26,961 nucleotides of DNA from Actinomycetes bacterium (GCA_022600255.1 JAHZKU010000152.1:1-26961); one strand, 5' to 3'. Positions 13,796 through 23,426 are shown, counted from the stretch's first letter. Notes: generated from the sequence alone by a model not told the origin. Made by a program: numbers and translations.

Positions 13796-16402
13796 CTATT
13801 GCTCTCGCGCGGAGATTTCGGACTGGATCGTGGGAAGGGTCTCAGCGGCACCCGTGCGCGGCATCGGGATCCGTTCGACTCCCCCACTTGATTCTGGCAA
13901 CAACTCAGGGCGGCCGAACCAGTAGCCCTGCGCTCGCTCACATCCCAGCCCCGCTAGGTAGGTGGCTTGGTCGCGACTCTCGACCCCTTCAGCAACCGTC
14001 TGCATCCCTAGATCGTGCGCCAGGGTAATGACAGCCCGCACGATCGCTGCGGCATCAGGGTCACTCTGCATACTGGCGACAAAACTGCGGTCGATCTTCA
14101 AGATGTCGGCGGAAAGATTGCGGAGTTGGATCATGTTGGAGTATCCGGTTCCGAAATCGTCGATCGCAACTTTGACCCCGAGGTCCCGCAACGTCTTGAC
14201 GTTTTCCAGCACGATTGGATTGGTGGAAAGGAGAGCTGACTCAATCACTTCGATCGTCAACGTCTGTGGATCAACGCCGGACTGGGCCAAGGCCTCCAGC
14301 ACGCCATGAGCATAACCAGGCTGCAGCAACGCTTGTGGTTCGGTGTTGACCGAGATGCCCACCTGCGCGATTGGCAGCCGATCCTCGGCGATAGCCTGCA
14401 ACGATTTGCGCAGGACCGCCGCGTCTAGGGCCCCTAGCACGTCCATCTCACGCGCCGTCTCCAAGAAGTCACCCGGATTCAGGACGCGATCGCCGTTCCG
14501 CAATCGGACCAGGGCCTCAAAGCCAATGGTCTTGCCATCAGCAAGACCGACGATCGGTTGCACGGCTACAGCCAGCGCGTCCTCCACCAAGGCCTGGCCC
14601 AGTAGGCGGCGCACGTTTAAGACTTCGGCAGCCTGATTCCCGATCGTCTCGGAGTAGAACTCCACCGTCGACCGGCCCCGCTGTTTTGCCCGGTACAGGG
14701 CTAGGTCGGCGCGCCGCATCAGTTCGGCGGACCCAATGGTGTCGTCAGCGCTGGTGGCAACCCCGACACTCACACCAGTGGCAACCGCAACCCCCTGATC
14801 AACCGACTGGGCTGAGGCGGTGATGAGGCTACCGGCGACCACCCCGATCTGGTCCCTGGACAGGCCGGGTGGCGCGATCAACGCAAACTCGTCGCCACCA
14901 ATTCTGGCCAGTGCACAATCTGCGTCCATCAGGTTCCCCAGTCGAACCGCGAGAGACAATAGGAGTCGATCGCCAGCCACGTGACCAAAGGATTCGTTCA
15001 CACCCTTGAGGTCATCAACATCCATCACCATGATGGTCACCGGGGCCCGAGTCGCGCGCATGCGATGCAGTTGTGCGTCCAGCCGGTCTAGGAACGCTTT
15101 GCGATTCAGCAGGCCTGTGGTGCTGTCGTAGATCTCCAGTCGCGTGACGGCGCGCTCCGCCTCGCGGCGCGCAGTGATGTCCTCAACATGGACAGTGAAC
15201 TCTGGGTGGTGCTGGAGTGTCTGCTGCTCGCCGGACAACGCCAGTGTCGAGACAGTCACCAGTGCCAGCCGAATCGCTCGATCGGCCCGGGTCAGTTCCA
15301 CCTCCAGTTGCAGGTTCCACTTCTGCTCTCCCCGCTTGGCCGCCTTGGCCAGCATGTCCGTCAGTTCGCCGTGATGCCGCTGCGCCACCCAATCGGTAAC
15401 CAACCCGCTGGTCAATCCATCGGGCGCCGTCCCCAGAATCGCGCCCATCGCGCGGTTGGCCGCAAGAATCCGGATGGCGCCGTCGCCATCGCTACGCACC
15501 CGCATGGTGGCGATTGGCGATTGGTCAAACATCGTCTGATTCAAACGAGACGTGCGTCGCAACCGATCTACGAGCAACATGATCGACAGCGCAATCACGA
15601 TCATCAAGATGGCCGCGGTCTGCCGCTCTAGGCGCGGTGGTGCGGAGATCTGATTCCAGGCCACAACCGCCGTGGTCGCCATGACCAGCGCGCCGACGAA
15701 ATTGGCCAACACCATCGCCCAAGCGCCATAGCGCAACCCGATCAGTAACAGAAGTGGCAACGCGATCCAGGCCACTAAAGCCAGCTGCCAGCTTGCCGGA
15801 GTGATGTACAGCAAGACAGCGAAGGCTAGGCCAAGGAGCGCCATGACCGGAATCCACTCCCCGCCCCTGCGCAGGGTTCCCGGACCCCGCCAGAGCAGAC
15901 CAAGGGGCAGCAGGGCCACAAAGCCGTAGCTCGTCGACATCCAGTAAGACAGCAACACGTCGAAACTTGCAGATTCAGCGCTTAGGGCACCGGCCAGCGG
16001 CATGGGAACCGCGGCAATCAAACTCGACCCCAACAGGATTGCGGCATCGGCCGGGCGCCTCATCGCGACGGTGCCGGTGGAGCGCAACAGAACAACCATG
16101 ATCGCGGCTGCCACCAGCCAAGCCGCTGCCATCAGCAGAGCAGTTGCGGCTGGTTTAGCCAGGAGGGGATCGCTCAAGGCGATCAGTGCGATGACGGGGA
16201 TCAGTAGCCACGCGCAACGCAGACCTAACCACAAGTATCCGAGCGTCAAGATCGCAGGTGCCAACACAAACACCGACACCCCAGTGGCCCGCAAAAACTC
16301 CCAGTCGATGAGAATGGCCGCGATCAACGCGATGCCAAGAATCGGGAGCAACACCGCGCCGGCGATCGGTTTGGGCAGTGTGGCTTTCCGGGACGGGTTC
16401 AC
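13796..16402 (-). CDS. Membrane GGDEF-EAL protein (cyclic-di-GMP synthesis and breakdown)
   Basis: Bifunctional cyclic-di-GMP enzyme of 868 residues. About eight to ten helices fill residues 1-280, resembling a MASE1-type sensor. A PAS-like segment follows (FDQSPIATMRV near 298), then GGDEF (ARIGGDEFALI near 504) and EAL (about 605-850). No RxxD inhibitory site precedes GGDEF. The EAL domain keeps its metal-binding and catalytic set: EALVRL, SVNTEP, TIEVIES, AIDDFGTGYSN, LKIDRSF, VAEGVES and AQGYWFG, so phosphodiesterase activity is plausible. The frame is open to 16459, but GTG at 16402 overlaps the upstream stop as GTGA and gives a normal N-terminus. Translationally coupled to the soluble GGDEF gene. 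Net direction of activity is not predictable. Confidence 0.9.
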   Translation of the reverse strand: MNPSRKATLPKPIAGAVLLPILGIALIAAILIDWEFLRATGVSVFVLAPAILTLGYLWLGLRCAWLLIPVIALIALSDPLLAKPAATALLMAAAWLVAAAIMVVLLRSTGTVAMRRPADAAILLGSSLIAAVPMPLAGALSAESASFDVLLSYWMSTSYGFVALLPLGLLWRGPGTLRRGGEWIPVMALLGLAFAVLLYITPASWQLALVAWIALPLLLLIGLRYGAWAMVLANFVGALVMATTAVVAWNQISAPPRLERQTAAILMIVIALSIMLLVDRLRRTSRLNQTMFDQSPIATMRVRSDGDGAIRILAANRAMGAILGTAPDGLTSGLVTDWVAQRHHGELTDMLAKAAKRGEQKWNLQLEVELTRADRAIRLALVTVSTLALSGEQQTLQHHPEFTVHVEDITARREAERAVTRLEIYDSTTGLLNRKAFLDRLDAQLHRMRATRAPVTIMVMDVDDLKGVNESFGHVAGDRLLLSLAVRLGNLMDADCALARIGGDEFALIAPPGLSRDQIGVVAGSLITASAQSVDQGVAVATGVSVGVATSADDTIGSAELMRRADLALYRAKQRGRSTVEFYSETIGNQAAEVLNVRRLLGQALVEDALAVAVQPIVGLADGKTIGFEALVRLRNGDRVLNPGDFLETAREMDVLGALDAAVLRKSLQAIAEDRLPIAQVGISVNTEPQALLQPGYAHGVLEALAQSGVDPQTLTIEVIESALLSTNPIVLENVKTLRDLGVKVAIDDFGTGYSNMIQLRNLSADILKIDRSFVASMQSDPDAAAIVRAVITLAHDLGMQTVAEGVESRDQATYLAGLGCERAQGYWFGRPELLPESSGGVERIPMPRTGAAETLPTIQSEISAREQ

Positions 16403-18078
16403 AGCACAGCACCCCCGCTCTTGAAACGCCCCAACAGGGCGCCCTGTCCTAGGTCGCACTGGAATTTGCGCAGTAGGTCGGCTTGGGCGGGGGTGTCTAC
16501 GCCGTCGGCAATCACCGCCCCACCGAGTTCGTGGGTGACGGCAACAATACCGGCCACAATCGATTCGTCGAACCGGCTCTCGCCAAGCCCGCGGGTAAAG
16601 GACGCGTCGATCTTGAGGTAGTCGGCGCGAAACTCGTGCAGTGACGTCAGGGGCGACTGCGCCGTTCCGAAGTGATTTAGGGCAATGCCAACGCCATGAT
16701 TTCGCAACGCCGCAACCGCACGCACTGCTTGCTTACCCGATTCGACCAGCGATTGTGCACCGACCTGAATGACCAGGCGCTGCGGGGCCACCCCAACGGC
16801 CTGCAACTGTTGGCTGATGGCGTCGAAAATGCCCACTTCGCTGAGCTTGGTAGCAGACAATGAGATCGCCAACCACTGATCACTGTTGCCGGAGCGCAAC
16901 CAGTCCAAGGCCCTGGCTAGCACCAACCCGTCCAGTCTGGTGAGTAATCCAGCCCGTGCGGCGGCGCCCAGGGCGTCTGCGCGTGGGAGTCCCGGGGACT
17001 CCATCTCCGGGACGCACTCATAACCAACTACGGTGGAATCCCCGAGCGCCACCACTGGGCGCAGTTCCACCGATAAGTCGCCGTGCTTGATGCCACGCCG
17101 AATCTGGTCTAAAGCCCGGGTTCGTTTTCGGGACTGCTCCTCCAACCTTGCGGCAAAGAACTCCACTCGATTTCGGCCGCGCGACTTGGCTTGATACATC
17201 GCTAGGTCGGCTTGTCGCAACAGATCGTCAGCCGACGTTCCAGCGTCTGAGCTCTGGGCAATGCCGATCGAGGCTCCGATCAGGTGTTCGGTGCCGTCCA
17301 CCGAGAGCGGTTCGGCCAACAACTCTTGGATTCGGTCGGCAATCGCATCGGCCCCGGAGTGATGATCCAGGGCATCGCAGACGACGGCAAACTCGTCGCC
17401 GCCAATTCTTGCCACCAAATCGTGTCCGCGGACCGCTTGCTGAATCCGCTTGGATACTTGGACCAGCATGGCGTCACCCACTGCATGGCCGAAGTTGTCG
17501 TTCACTTCTTTGAAACCGTCTAGGTCGATGAAGATGGCGGCCACAGAGCCCGGCTCACGGGTGAGGCGTGCCAAGGCTCGCGTCAGTTGCGTCAGTAATA
17601 CCTCTCGATTCGCCAGACCGGTGAGCCGATCGTGTGTTGCTTGCCGGGCCAGTCGGGCTTGCGCCTGCCGTACCGCAGTCACGTCATCCAAGGCAACGAT
17701 GGCTTTGGGCTGAAGCGTTTGCGATCCACTGGCTCCAGAGTCTGTCAGGTCGACATCGGCGATCGACACGACCACCGAGACCCAGATGACCCCCCAGAAA
17801 GGATGAATCAGCCGGATCTGGGGGCGCGGATCGATAAGCATCAACGCTGACACGTCCGAGGTCAAGATGGTGGCATCGTCGGGATGAACGTGCCGGTCGA
17901 GCGTGGTACCGGCCAGTTGTTCAGATTCCACGCCACAGAGAGTCTCTAGGCTTTCGTTTCCGGCCAGTATTCTCCCCAGTCGGGGAGCAGCGGCGTCGGA
18001 GACGTCCAATTCCACGACTGCCATCGCGGTGGGGGCGCGCCGAAAGCCGAGATCGGCTACCGCAGCACCGTTATCCAT
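16399..18078 (-). CDS. PAS-GGDEF protein with degenerate EAL domain
   Basis: Predicted soluble diguanylate cyclase of 559 residues. A PAS-like region (about 10-125) is followed by GGDEF: DRLTGLANRE, IDLDGFKEVND, and ARIGGDEFAVV near 227. An intact inhibitory site RGHD lies five residues before GGDEF, so product feedback is likely. The C-terminal EAL domain has lost its catalytic residues: ECVPEM for EALLR, AISLSA without the asparagine, QVGAQS for the EVTES-type glutamates, LNHFGTAQS for DDFGTGYS and ADGVDT for AEGVET; LKID remains. It may bind rather than cleave cyclic-di-GMP. I start at ATG 18078 with GGCGG five bases upstream; TTG at 18108 is possible. Its stop overlaps the next gene. Confidence 0.9.
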   Translation of the reverse strand: MDNGAAVADLGFRRAPTAMAVVELDVSDAAAPRLGRILAGNESLETLCGVESEQLAGTTLDRHVHPDDATILTSDVSALMLIDPRPQIRLIHPFWGVIWVSVVVSIADVDLTDSGASGSQTLQPKAIVALDDVTAVRQAQARLARQATHDRLTGLANREVLLTQLTRALARLTREPGSVAAIFIDLDGFKEVNDNFGHAVGDAMLVQVSKRIQQAVRGHDLVARIGGDEFAVVCDALDHHSGADAIADRIQELLAEPLSVDGTEHLIGASIGIAQSSDAGTSADDLLRQADLAMYQAKSRGRNRVEFFAARLEEQSRKRTRALDQIRRGIKHGDLSVELRPVVALGDSTVVGYECVPEMESPGLPRADALGAAARAGLLTRLDGLVLARALDWLRSGNSDQWLAISLSATKLSEVGIFDAISQQLQAVGVAPQRLVIQVGAQSLVESGKQAVRAVAALRNHGVGIALNHFGTAQSPLTSLHEFRADYLKIDASFTRGLGESRFDESIVAGIVAVTHELGGAVIADGVDTPAQADLLRKFQCDLGQGALLGRFKSGGAVL

Positions 18079-18130
18079 CTCAACCGCCGTCCCTAGTTCG
18101 CCAGCCAACCCTGCCGGGTCGTTCTGGTGG

Positions 18131-18176
18131 AGTCTTCTAGGAGATCACCGATCCGGTGGCCGACCCTCGGAAGACT
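18131..18176. repeat. Nested inverted repeat between dxs and the GGDEF gene
   Basis: AGTCTTC (18131-18137) and GAAGACT (18170-18176) form a seven-pair outer stem enclosing CACCG-ATC-CGGTG (18146-18158). It lies behind the dxs stop and before the GGDEF gene, so it may end dxs transcription or structure the GGDEF leader. Confidence 0.4.
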
Positions 18177-18225
18177 GCATCTTTTCAAGGGTACGGGAAG
18201 TAGCGGATTGATCGCAGACCGTAGT

Positions 18226-20082
18226 CTATTGGGCGAGGAGCCACTTCTGGACTCGTTCCGTGATGCCGTCGGAGGTGAGTTGAATATCGAGCAGAATCTG
18301 CTTACGTGCGGCCGGTTCCAAGAAGCCTTTGTCGATTCCGATCGACAACAGTGGGGTACTAGGAATCTCGCGCCGGAAAGCATCACCGATCCCACCCGTG
18401 GTGACCCCATCTTCCACAACGACAACGCGACCACAGGATTTCGCTAGGTCGACCAAGTCCTGGCTAGTCGGTAGGACCCAGCGCGGATCCACCACCGTGG
18501 CGCGGATGTCCTCTTGGCGCAGCAACTGGGCCGCCGCCACGGCTGACTGTGCCATGGCTCCAACCCCAACGATGAGCACGTCCTCACCAAACTCGGCTAG
18601 CACGTCCACGTCGCCGGCCCTGCGTAACCTGGGGAGCGGCTCGGGAACGGCACCCTTGGGGAACCGAACCACAGTTGGCCCGGACTCGTCGGCAATGGCC
18701 TCGTCAAAGGCCGTCACAAGGGTCTCAGCATCTCGTGGAGCCGCCACACGCAGCCCAGGCACTGTGGACAGCAGGGATAGATCCCAGATGCCATTGTGGC
18801 TAGGGCCATCATCCCCGGTAACTCCAGAGCGGTCCAAGACGAAGGTAACCGGCAGTTGATGCAGAGCAACGTCCAGTAGCACCTGATCGTAGGCGCGGTT
18901 CAGGAATGTCGCGTACAAGGCAACAACCGGGTGTAATCCACCCATGGCCAACCCGGCCGCGCTGGTCACCGCATGCTGTTCGGCGATGCCCACGTCGTAG
19001 AACCTGTCCGGGTACGCAGCCTCAAAGGCGGCTAGTCCGGTGGGGCCAGGCATCGCGGCCGTGATCGCGACCAGGTCTTGCCGTTGCCGCCCCCGATCAA
19101 CGAGTGTTTCGGAAAAGACTCCCGTCCAGGTTCTGGTTGGTTTGGCCAAAGGGATCCCGGTATCGGGGTTAATGGAGGCGATCCCATGAAACCGGTCGGC
19201 TTGGTCAGCTTCGGCATGAACAAAGCCATGACCCTTCTGGGTGATGGCATGCACGATCACAGGACCGGGGTAGTCGCGGGCGCGCTCAAGGATCCGCTCC
19301 ACGGCCTGTTCGTCGTGACCATCCACCGGCCCGAGGTACTTGATTCCTAGGTCTTCGAACATTCCTTGGGGGGCAACAACATCCTTGACGCCCTTTTTGA
19401 CCCCGTGCAGCGTGTCGTACATCCCCTTGCCAACAACCGGTGTCCGGTTCAGCGTTTTCCGGCCCCACTCCAAGAATTTGTCATAGCCGCGGGTGGTCCG
19501 CAGCGTGGCCAAGTGATTGGCCACTCCGCCGATCGTGGGGCTGTAGGACCGCGCATTATCGTTGACCACAACGATCAATGGTCGATCCGAAGCCGCGATG
19601 TTGTTCAGCGCTTCCCAAGCCATGCCGCCGGTCAGCGAGCCATCACCGACCACTGCAACGACATGGCGACTGGCCAGTTCGCCGGACAACTCCCACGCCT
19701 TGGCCAACCCGTCCGCATAGGAAAGTGCGGTAGATGCGTGCGAGTTCTCCACCCAATCGTGGTCACTCTCCGATCGCGAGGGGTAGCCCGAAAGGCCCCC
19801 TTCCTTTCGCAACGTGCCGAATCGATCGGAGCGACCGGTGAGCATCTTGTGAACGTAAGACTGGTGACCGGTATCCCAAATGATGGCATCGGTTGGTGAA
19901 TCAAAAACACGATGGAGGGCGAGCGTGAGTTCCACGACCCCCAGGTTGGGCCCCAAGTGACCACCGGTCTTGGAAACCTGCTGAATCAGGAACCGGCGAA
20001 TCTCCTGCGCCAGATCGGGCATCACGTCTGGCGGAAGTGCGCGGAGGTCTGCGGGGCTACGGATCTCACCTAAGATCGCCAC
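18226..20082 (-). CDS. dxs: 1-deoxy-D-xylulose-5-phosphate synthase
   Basis: First enzyme of the MEP isoprenoid pathway; condenses pyruvate and glyceraldehyde 3-phosphate using thiamine diphosphate. The 618-residue length is normal. TKTGGHLG-like SKTGGHLGPNLGVVELTLAL lies near residues 37-56, IIWDTGHQSYVHK near 67-79, the thiamine motif GDGSLTGGMAWEALNN near 147 with its distal asparagine in VVVNDN, DVGIAEQHAVTSAAGLA near 370 with the catalytic glutamate, and RSGVTGDDGPSHNG near 420. The GTG at 20082 has AGGGAG (20088-20093) five bases upstream. Minus-strand neighbours are the cyclic-di-GMP genes downstream and the small gene behind acnA upstream. Confidence 0.97.
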   Translation of the reverse strand: MAILGEIRSPADLRALPPDVMPDLAQEIRRFLIQQVSKTGGHLGPNLGVVELTLALHRVFDSPTDAIIWDTGHQSYVHKMLTGRSDRFGTLRKEGGLSGYPSRSESDHDWVENSHASTALSYADGLAKAWELSGELASRHVVAVVGDGSLTGGMAWEALNNIAASDRPLIVVVNDNARSYSPTIGGVANHLATLRTTRGYDKFLEWGRKTLNRTPVVGKGMYDTLHGVKKGVKDVVAPQGMFEDLGIKYLGPVDGHDEQAVERILERARDYPGPVIVHAITQKGHGFVHAEADQADRFHGIASINPDTGIPLAKPTRTWTGVFSETLVDRGRQRQDLVAITAAMPGPTGLAAFEAAYPDRFYDVGIAEQHAVTSAAGLAMGGLHPVVALYATFLNRAYDQVLLDVALHQLPVTFVLDRSGVTGDDGPSHNGIWDLSLLSTVPGLRVAAPRDAETLVTAFDEAIADESGPTVVRFPKGAVPEPLPRLRRAGDVDVLAEFGEDVLIVGVGAMAQSAVAAAQLLRQEDIRATVVDPRWVLPTSQDLVDLAKSCGRVVVVEDGVTTGGIGDAFRREIPSTPLLSIGIDKGFLEPAARKQILLDIQLTSDGITERVQKWLLAQ

Positions 20083-20263
20083 GCTAACTCCCTAACTGAC
20101 TAATTCTGCACTCCGCTGGCCTAGCAGCCGATCCAACGCGGTCCAAACTCTGCGACTGCACCGGCGGCTCCGAGGATTCCCCATCCTGTGGTCTCTTGGC
20201 CTTGCCAACACTTGGCCGACAACGAGTCGCAAAGCAACCGCCGCAAACCAAACTACTGACTTT

Positions 20264-20269
20264 ATTCTA
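20264..20269 (-). promoter_or_regulatory. Possible -10 element for dxs
   Basis: TAGAAT on the minus strand (five of six matches to TATAAT) lies about 180 bases upstream of the dxs start, just past the end of the preceding gene. No good -35 box is present. Nothing else was recognised in this 200-base gap. Confidence 0.3.
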
Positions 20270-20282
20270 TGCCGAACCTGGC

Positions 20283-20657
20283 CTAAAGGCGTGCGCGCCA
20301 ACGCTTTCCCGCCAGGGCTTCCGCAACCAGCGAAACCTGCCGGAGGGTTTCGGCGGCTTCCGCACCCGCAGCTTCTAGCGCAACTAGGACCAGATCGACC
20401 GCCTCCGGGCTCAGCTGGTCGTCCAGCTCCCGACGCGCCGAGGCGTACGATGTTCGCAGCCCAGCGAGTTCCTGCTCACAGTGGGTTTTGGTCACCAAGG
20501 CCAAAGCCGCCGGCTCCTGGCGCCAGACTCGCCGGCCCCGCAAACCGGCGGGGCCTCGATCCAACAACCAACCCACCACGCGGTGGGCAAACTCCTCAGC
20601 AAACGCCGGGGGCAGGTCGGCGGGCCAACCTACCGGGATGACCCCTTCAGACCCCAC
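20283..20657 (-). CDS. Small conserved-looking protein directly behind acnA, function unknown
   Basis: Protein of about 124 residues that I cannot name. It is rich in Ala, Arg, Glu and Leu and is probably all-helical and soluble. Segments are LPPAFAEEFAHRVVGWLLD, then RRVWRQEPAALALVT, and a helical tail LSPEAVDLVLVALEAAGAEA ending in KRWRARL. No signal peptide, cysteine motif or catalytic pattern is visible after the chosen start. The frame is open to 20699, but that part overlaps the acnA 3' end; GTG at 20657 follows the acnA TGA after a single base, so translation is probably coupled. No Shine-Dalgarno site is seen. The close spacing, and a memory of similar small genes behind acnA in other actinobacteria, support a real gene. 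Confidence 0.68.
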   Translation of the reverse strand: MGSEGVIPVGWPADLPPAFAEEFAHRVVGWLLDRGPAGLRGRRVWRQEPAALALVTKTHCEQELAGLRTSYASARRELDDQLSPEAVDLVLVALEAAGAEAAETLRQVSLVAEALAGKRWRARL

Positions 20658-20658
20658 G

Positions 20659-23316
20659 TCAGTCCAGCAGCGTGCGCAGTACGTATTGCAGAATGCCACC
20701 GTTGCGGTAGTACTCGGCCTCCCCTGGGGTATCGATGCGCAACACCGCGTCGAAAGTCACGGATTCGTCGGCGGCATTGGTCGCGGTCACCTGAAGCGTG
20801 GTTGGGATGGCCTTGTCGTTCAGCTGCGTCACCCCAGAGATATCAAAGACCTCGGTGCCGTCCAGCCCCAACGTCTCAGCAGTTTCACCGGCCGGATACT
20901 GCAACGGGAGCACGCCCATACCGATGAGGTTGCTGCGGTGGATTCGCTCGTACGACTCGGCGATGACAGCCTTCACACCCAGCAGTGACGTGCCCTTTGC
21001 GGCCCAGTCGCGCGAGGATCCGGAGCCGTATTCCTTGCCCGCCAGGATCACCAGGGGGATCTTGTGGGCGGCGTAGTTCTGGGCCGCATCATAGATGGCG
21101 ACCACTGGTTTCTCGGGGTCCACCAGGTCTGTTGTGAATCCGCCTTCCACGCCCCCGGCCAGCTCGTTGCGCAGTCGGATGTTTCCGAACGTCCCGCGAA
21201 TCATGACTTCATGATTGCCTCGCCGGGAACCGTAGGAGTTGAAGTCCAACCGGTTCACCCCATGGTCGGCTAGATAACGCCCAGCGGGTGAATCGGCCTT
21301 GATCGCGCCGGCGGGTGAGATGTGGTCGGTTGTCACCGAGTCGCCGAGCTTGGCCAACACGCGCGCCCCAGCGATGTCCCTGACCGGCTTGGGGCTGCGC
21401 TCCATGTCTTCGAAATAGGGTGGTTTGCGCACATAGGTACTCGCTTCATCCCATGTGAACGTATCCCCTGTCGGCGTGGGCAGTGACTGCCAGCGCTCAT
21501 CACCGGCGAACACGTCGGCATACCGACTCGTGAACATCTCGGTATCAATCGCAGGTGCAATCGTGGCCTCGATATCGGCCGTGGAGGGCCAGATATCGCG
21601 CAAATAGACTGGGTCGCCCGCGGCGTTCGTCCCCAACGGTTCGGTCGTGATATCGATGTCCATGGTTCCGGCCAGCGCGTAGGCCACCACCAGCGGTGGT
21701 GACGCGAGGTAGTTCATCTTGACATCAGGGTTGATGCGACCCTCAAAGTTCCGATTGCCGGACAGAACAGCGGCGGCCGCCAAGTCTCCGTCGTGGACAG
21801 CCGAACTGACTTCCGGAGGCAGGGGACCGGAGTTGCCGATGCACGTCGTGCAGCCGTAGCCAACCAGATCAAAGCCAAGCTTGTTCAGGTACGGGGTCAG
21901 CCCCGCCTTATCCAGGTAGTCGGTCACCACCTGCGATCCGGGCGCTAGGGATGTCTTCACCCACTCTTTGGTCGCTAGGCCTGCGTCTACAGCGTTCTTG
22001 GCCAGGAGACCCGCCGCCACCATGACTGACGGGTTGGAGGTGTTGGTGCACGAGGTGATGGCAGCGATCACCACGGCACCGTGGCGCAGATTCACGTCGC
22101 CACTGTCTAAACCCGCGACGGCGACCGCCGCTGGTTGGTCGGTGTAGTTGCCCAAATCGGTGGCGAAGGCTGTTTTGGCCTCGGAGAGATCGATCCGGTC
22201 TTGTGGGCGCTTGGGCCCCGCGATCGACGGCTGAACCGTACCTAGATCAAGTTCTAGGAACTCCGAGTACGTCGCTTCCTGCTCCGGATCGTGCCACAAC
22301 CCTTGTTCCTTCGCATAGGCCTCAACGAGGTTGATCTGCTGTTCGCTCCGACCAGTCAGGCGCAGGTAGGCCAAGGTCTCAGCATCGATTGGGAAAACGG
22401 CCGCGGTGGATCCGTACTCCGGACTCATATTGCCGATCGTGACCCGATTGGCGAGCGGCACTGCGGCCACACCTTCGCCATAGAACTCAACGAACTTGCC
22501 AACCACTCCGTGCGCTCGCAACATCTCGGTGATCGTAAGCACCAAGTCGGTGGCGGTGGCGCCCTGTGGCAACTCCCCGGAGAGTCGGAACCCGACCACT
22601 CTGGGGATCAACATCGAGATCGGTTGACCCAACATGGCCGCTTCGGCCTCAATGCCGCCGACGCCCCAGCCCAACACGCCCAATCCGTTGACCATCGTGG
22701 TGTGCGAGTCAGTGCCGACACAAGTATCTGGATACGCCAGGCCATCCTTGGCCATCACGACGCGAGCGAGCGCCTCGACGTTGACCTGGTGCACGATTCC
22801 GGTGCTGGGTGGCACAACCTTGAAGTCTGAAAATGCTGTCTGGCCCCAGCGCAGGAACTGGTAGCGCTCCTTGTTGCGCTTGTACTCCAGTTCGACGTTC
22901 CGCCGTGCTGAGTCCGGTCCGCCGAAGAAGTCAGCAATCACGGAGTGATCAATCACGAGTTCAGCCGGTGCGAGTGGATTGATCTTGTCCGGATCTCCGC
23001 CCAGATGGCGCACCGCCTCGCGCATCGTGGCGAGGTCAACAACACATGGAACGCCGGTGAAGTCCTGCATGATGACACGAGCTGGCGTGAACTGAATCTC
23101 CTCACTCGGGACAGCCTGGGCGTCCCAAGATGCCAATGCCTGAATCTGGGACGCCGAGATGTTCACCCCGTCCTCCCGGCGCAGCAAGTTCTCTAGCAGC
23201 ACCTTGTGTGTGAAGGGCAGGTGCTGCGCACCCGGCAGTACCGACAGCCGATAGATCTCGTAGGTCTCATCGCCTACGGTGAGTTCGCCGCGGCTGTTGA
23301 AACTGTTCGTGGTCAC
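20659..23316 (-). CDS. acnA: Aconitate hydratase AcnA
   Basis: Citric-acid-cycle enzyme interconverting citrate and isocitrate with a [4Fe-4S] cluster. The 885-residue length is slightly short for AcnA/IRP1-type enzymes but all core regions are present. Cluster cysteines lie in ITSCTNTSNPS near residue 422 and GCTTCIGNSGPL near 488-491. Other signatures are GTDSHTTMVNGLGVLGWGVGG, the swivelling domain EYGSGSSRDWAAKG near 770 and RIHRSNLIGMGVLPLQY. The GTG at 23316 is set by AAGGAG (23324-23329) seven bases upstream. It is followed at one base by the small unknown gene. A TAGAAT hexamer at 23427-23432 may be its promoter. Confidence 0.97.
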   Translation of the reverse strand: MTTNSFNSRGELTVGDETYEIYRLSVLPGAQHLPFTHKVLLENLLRREDGVNISASQIQALASWDAQAVPSEEIQFTPARVIMQDFTGVPCVVDLATMREAVRHLGGDPDKINPLAPAELVIDHSVIADFFGGPDSARRNVELEYKRNKERYQFLRWGQTAFSDFKVVPPSTGIVHQVNVEALARVVMAKDGLAYPDTCVGTDSHTTMVNGLGVLGWGVGGIEAEAAMLGQPISMLIPRVVGFRLSGELPQGATATDLVLTITEMLRAHGVVGKFVEFYGEGVAAVPLANRVTIGNMSPEYGSTAAVFPIDAETLAYLRLTGRSEQQINLVEAYAKEQGLWHDPEQEATYSEFLELDLGTVQPSIAGPKRPQDRIDLSEAKTAFATDLGNYTDQPAAVAVAGLDSGDVNLRHGAVVIAAITSCTNTSNPSVMVAAGLLAKNAVDAGLATKEWVKTSLAPGSQVVTDYLDKAGLTPYLNKLGFDLVGYGCTTCIGNSGPLPPEVSSAVHDGDLAAAAVLSGNRNFEGRINPDVKMNYLASPPLVVAYALAGTMDIDITTEPLGTNAAGDPVYLRDIWPSTADIEATIAPAIDTEMFTSRYADVFAGDERWQSLPTPTGDTFTWDEASTYVRKPPYFEDMERSPKPVRDIAGARVLAKLGDSVTTDHISPAGAIKADSPAGRYLADHGVNRLDFNSYGSRRGNHEVMIRGTFGNIRLRNELAGGVEGGFTTDLVDPEKPVVAIYDAAQNYAAHKIPLVILAGKEYGSGSSRDWAAKGTSLLGVKAVIAESYERIHRSNLIGMGVLPLQYPAGETAETLGLDGTEVFDISGVTQLNDKAIPTTLQVTATNAADESVTFDAVLRIDTPGEAEYYRNGGILQYVLRTLLD

Positions 23317-23426
23317 TACTGAACTCCTTGAGTAACGGTCCGGTTGGCATCGGTGGGTGGCCTAGTATCCACAGCCAAGGCCCTAGATGGCGGACCCAAC
23401 GGGTGGATGTTGTGGCAACTCATACG

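Noticed and set aside
13729..13800. Minus-strand tRNA gene
   Set aside because: Only a T-arm-like hairpin is present; there is no 5' acceptor strand, D-arm or anticodon arm that pairs properly, and the T-loop has a G in place of the second T.
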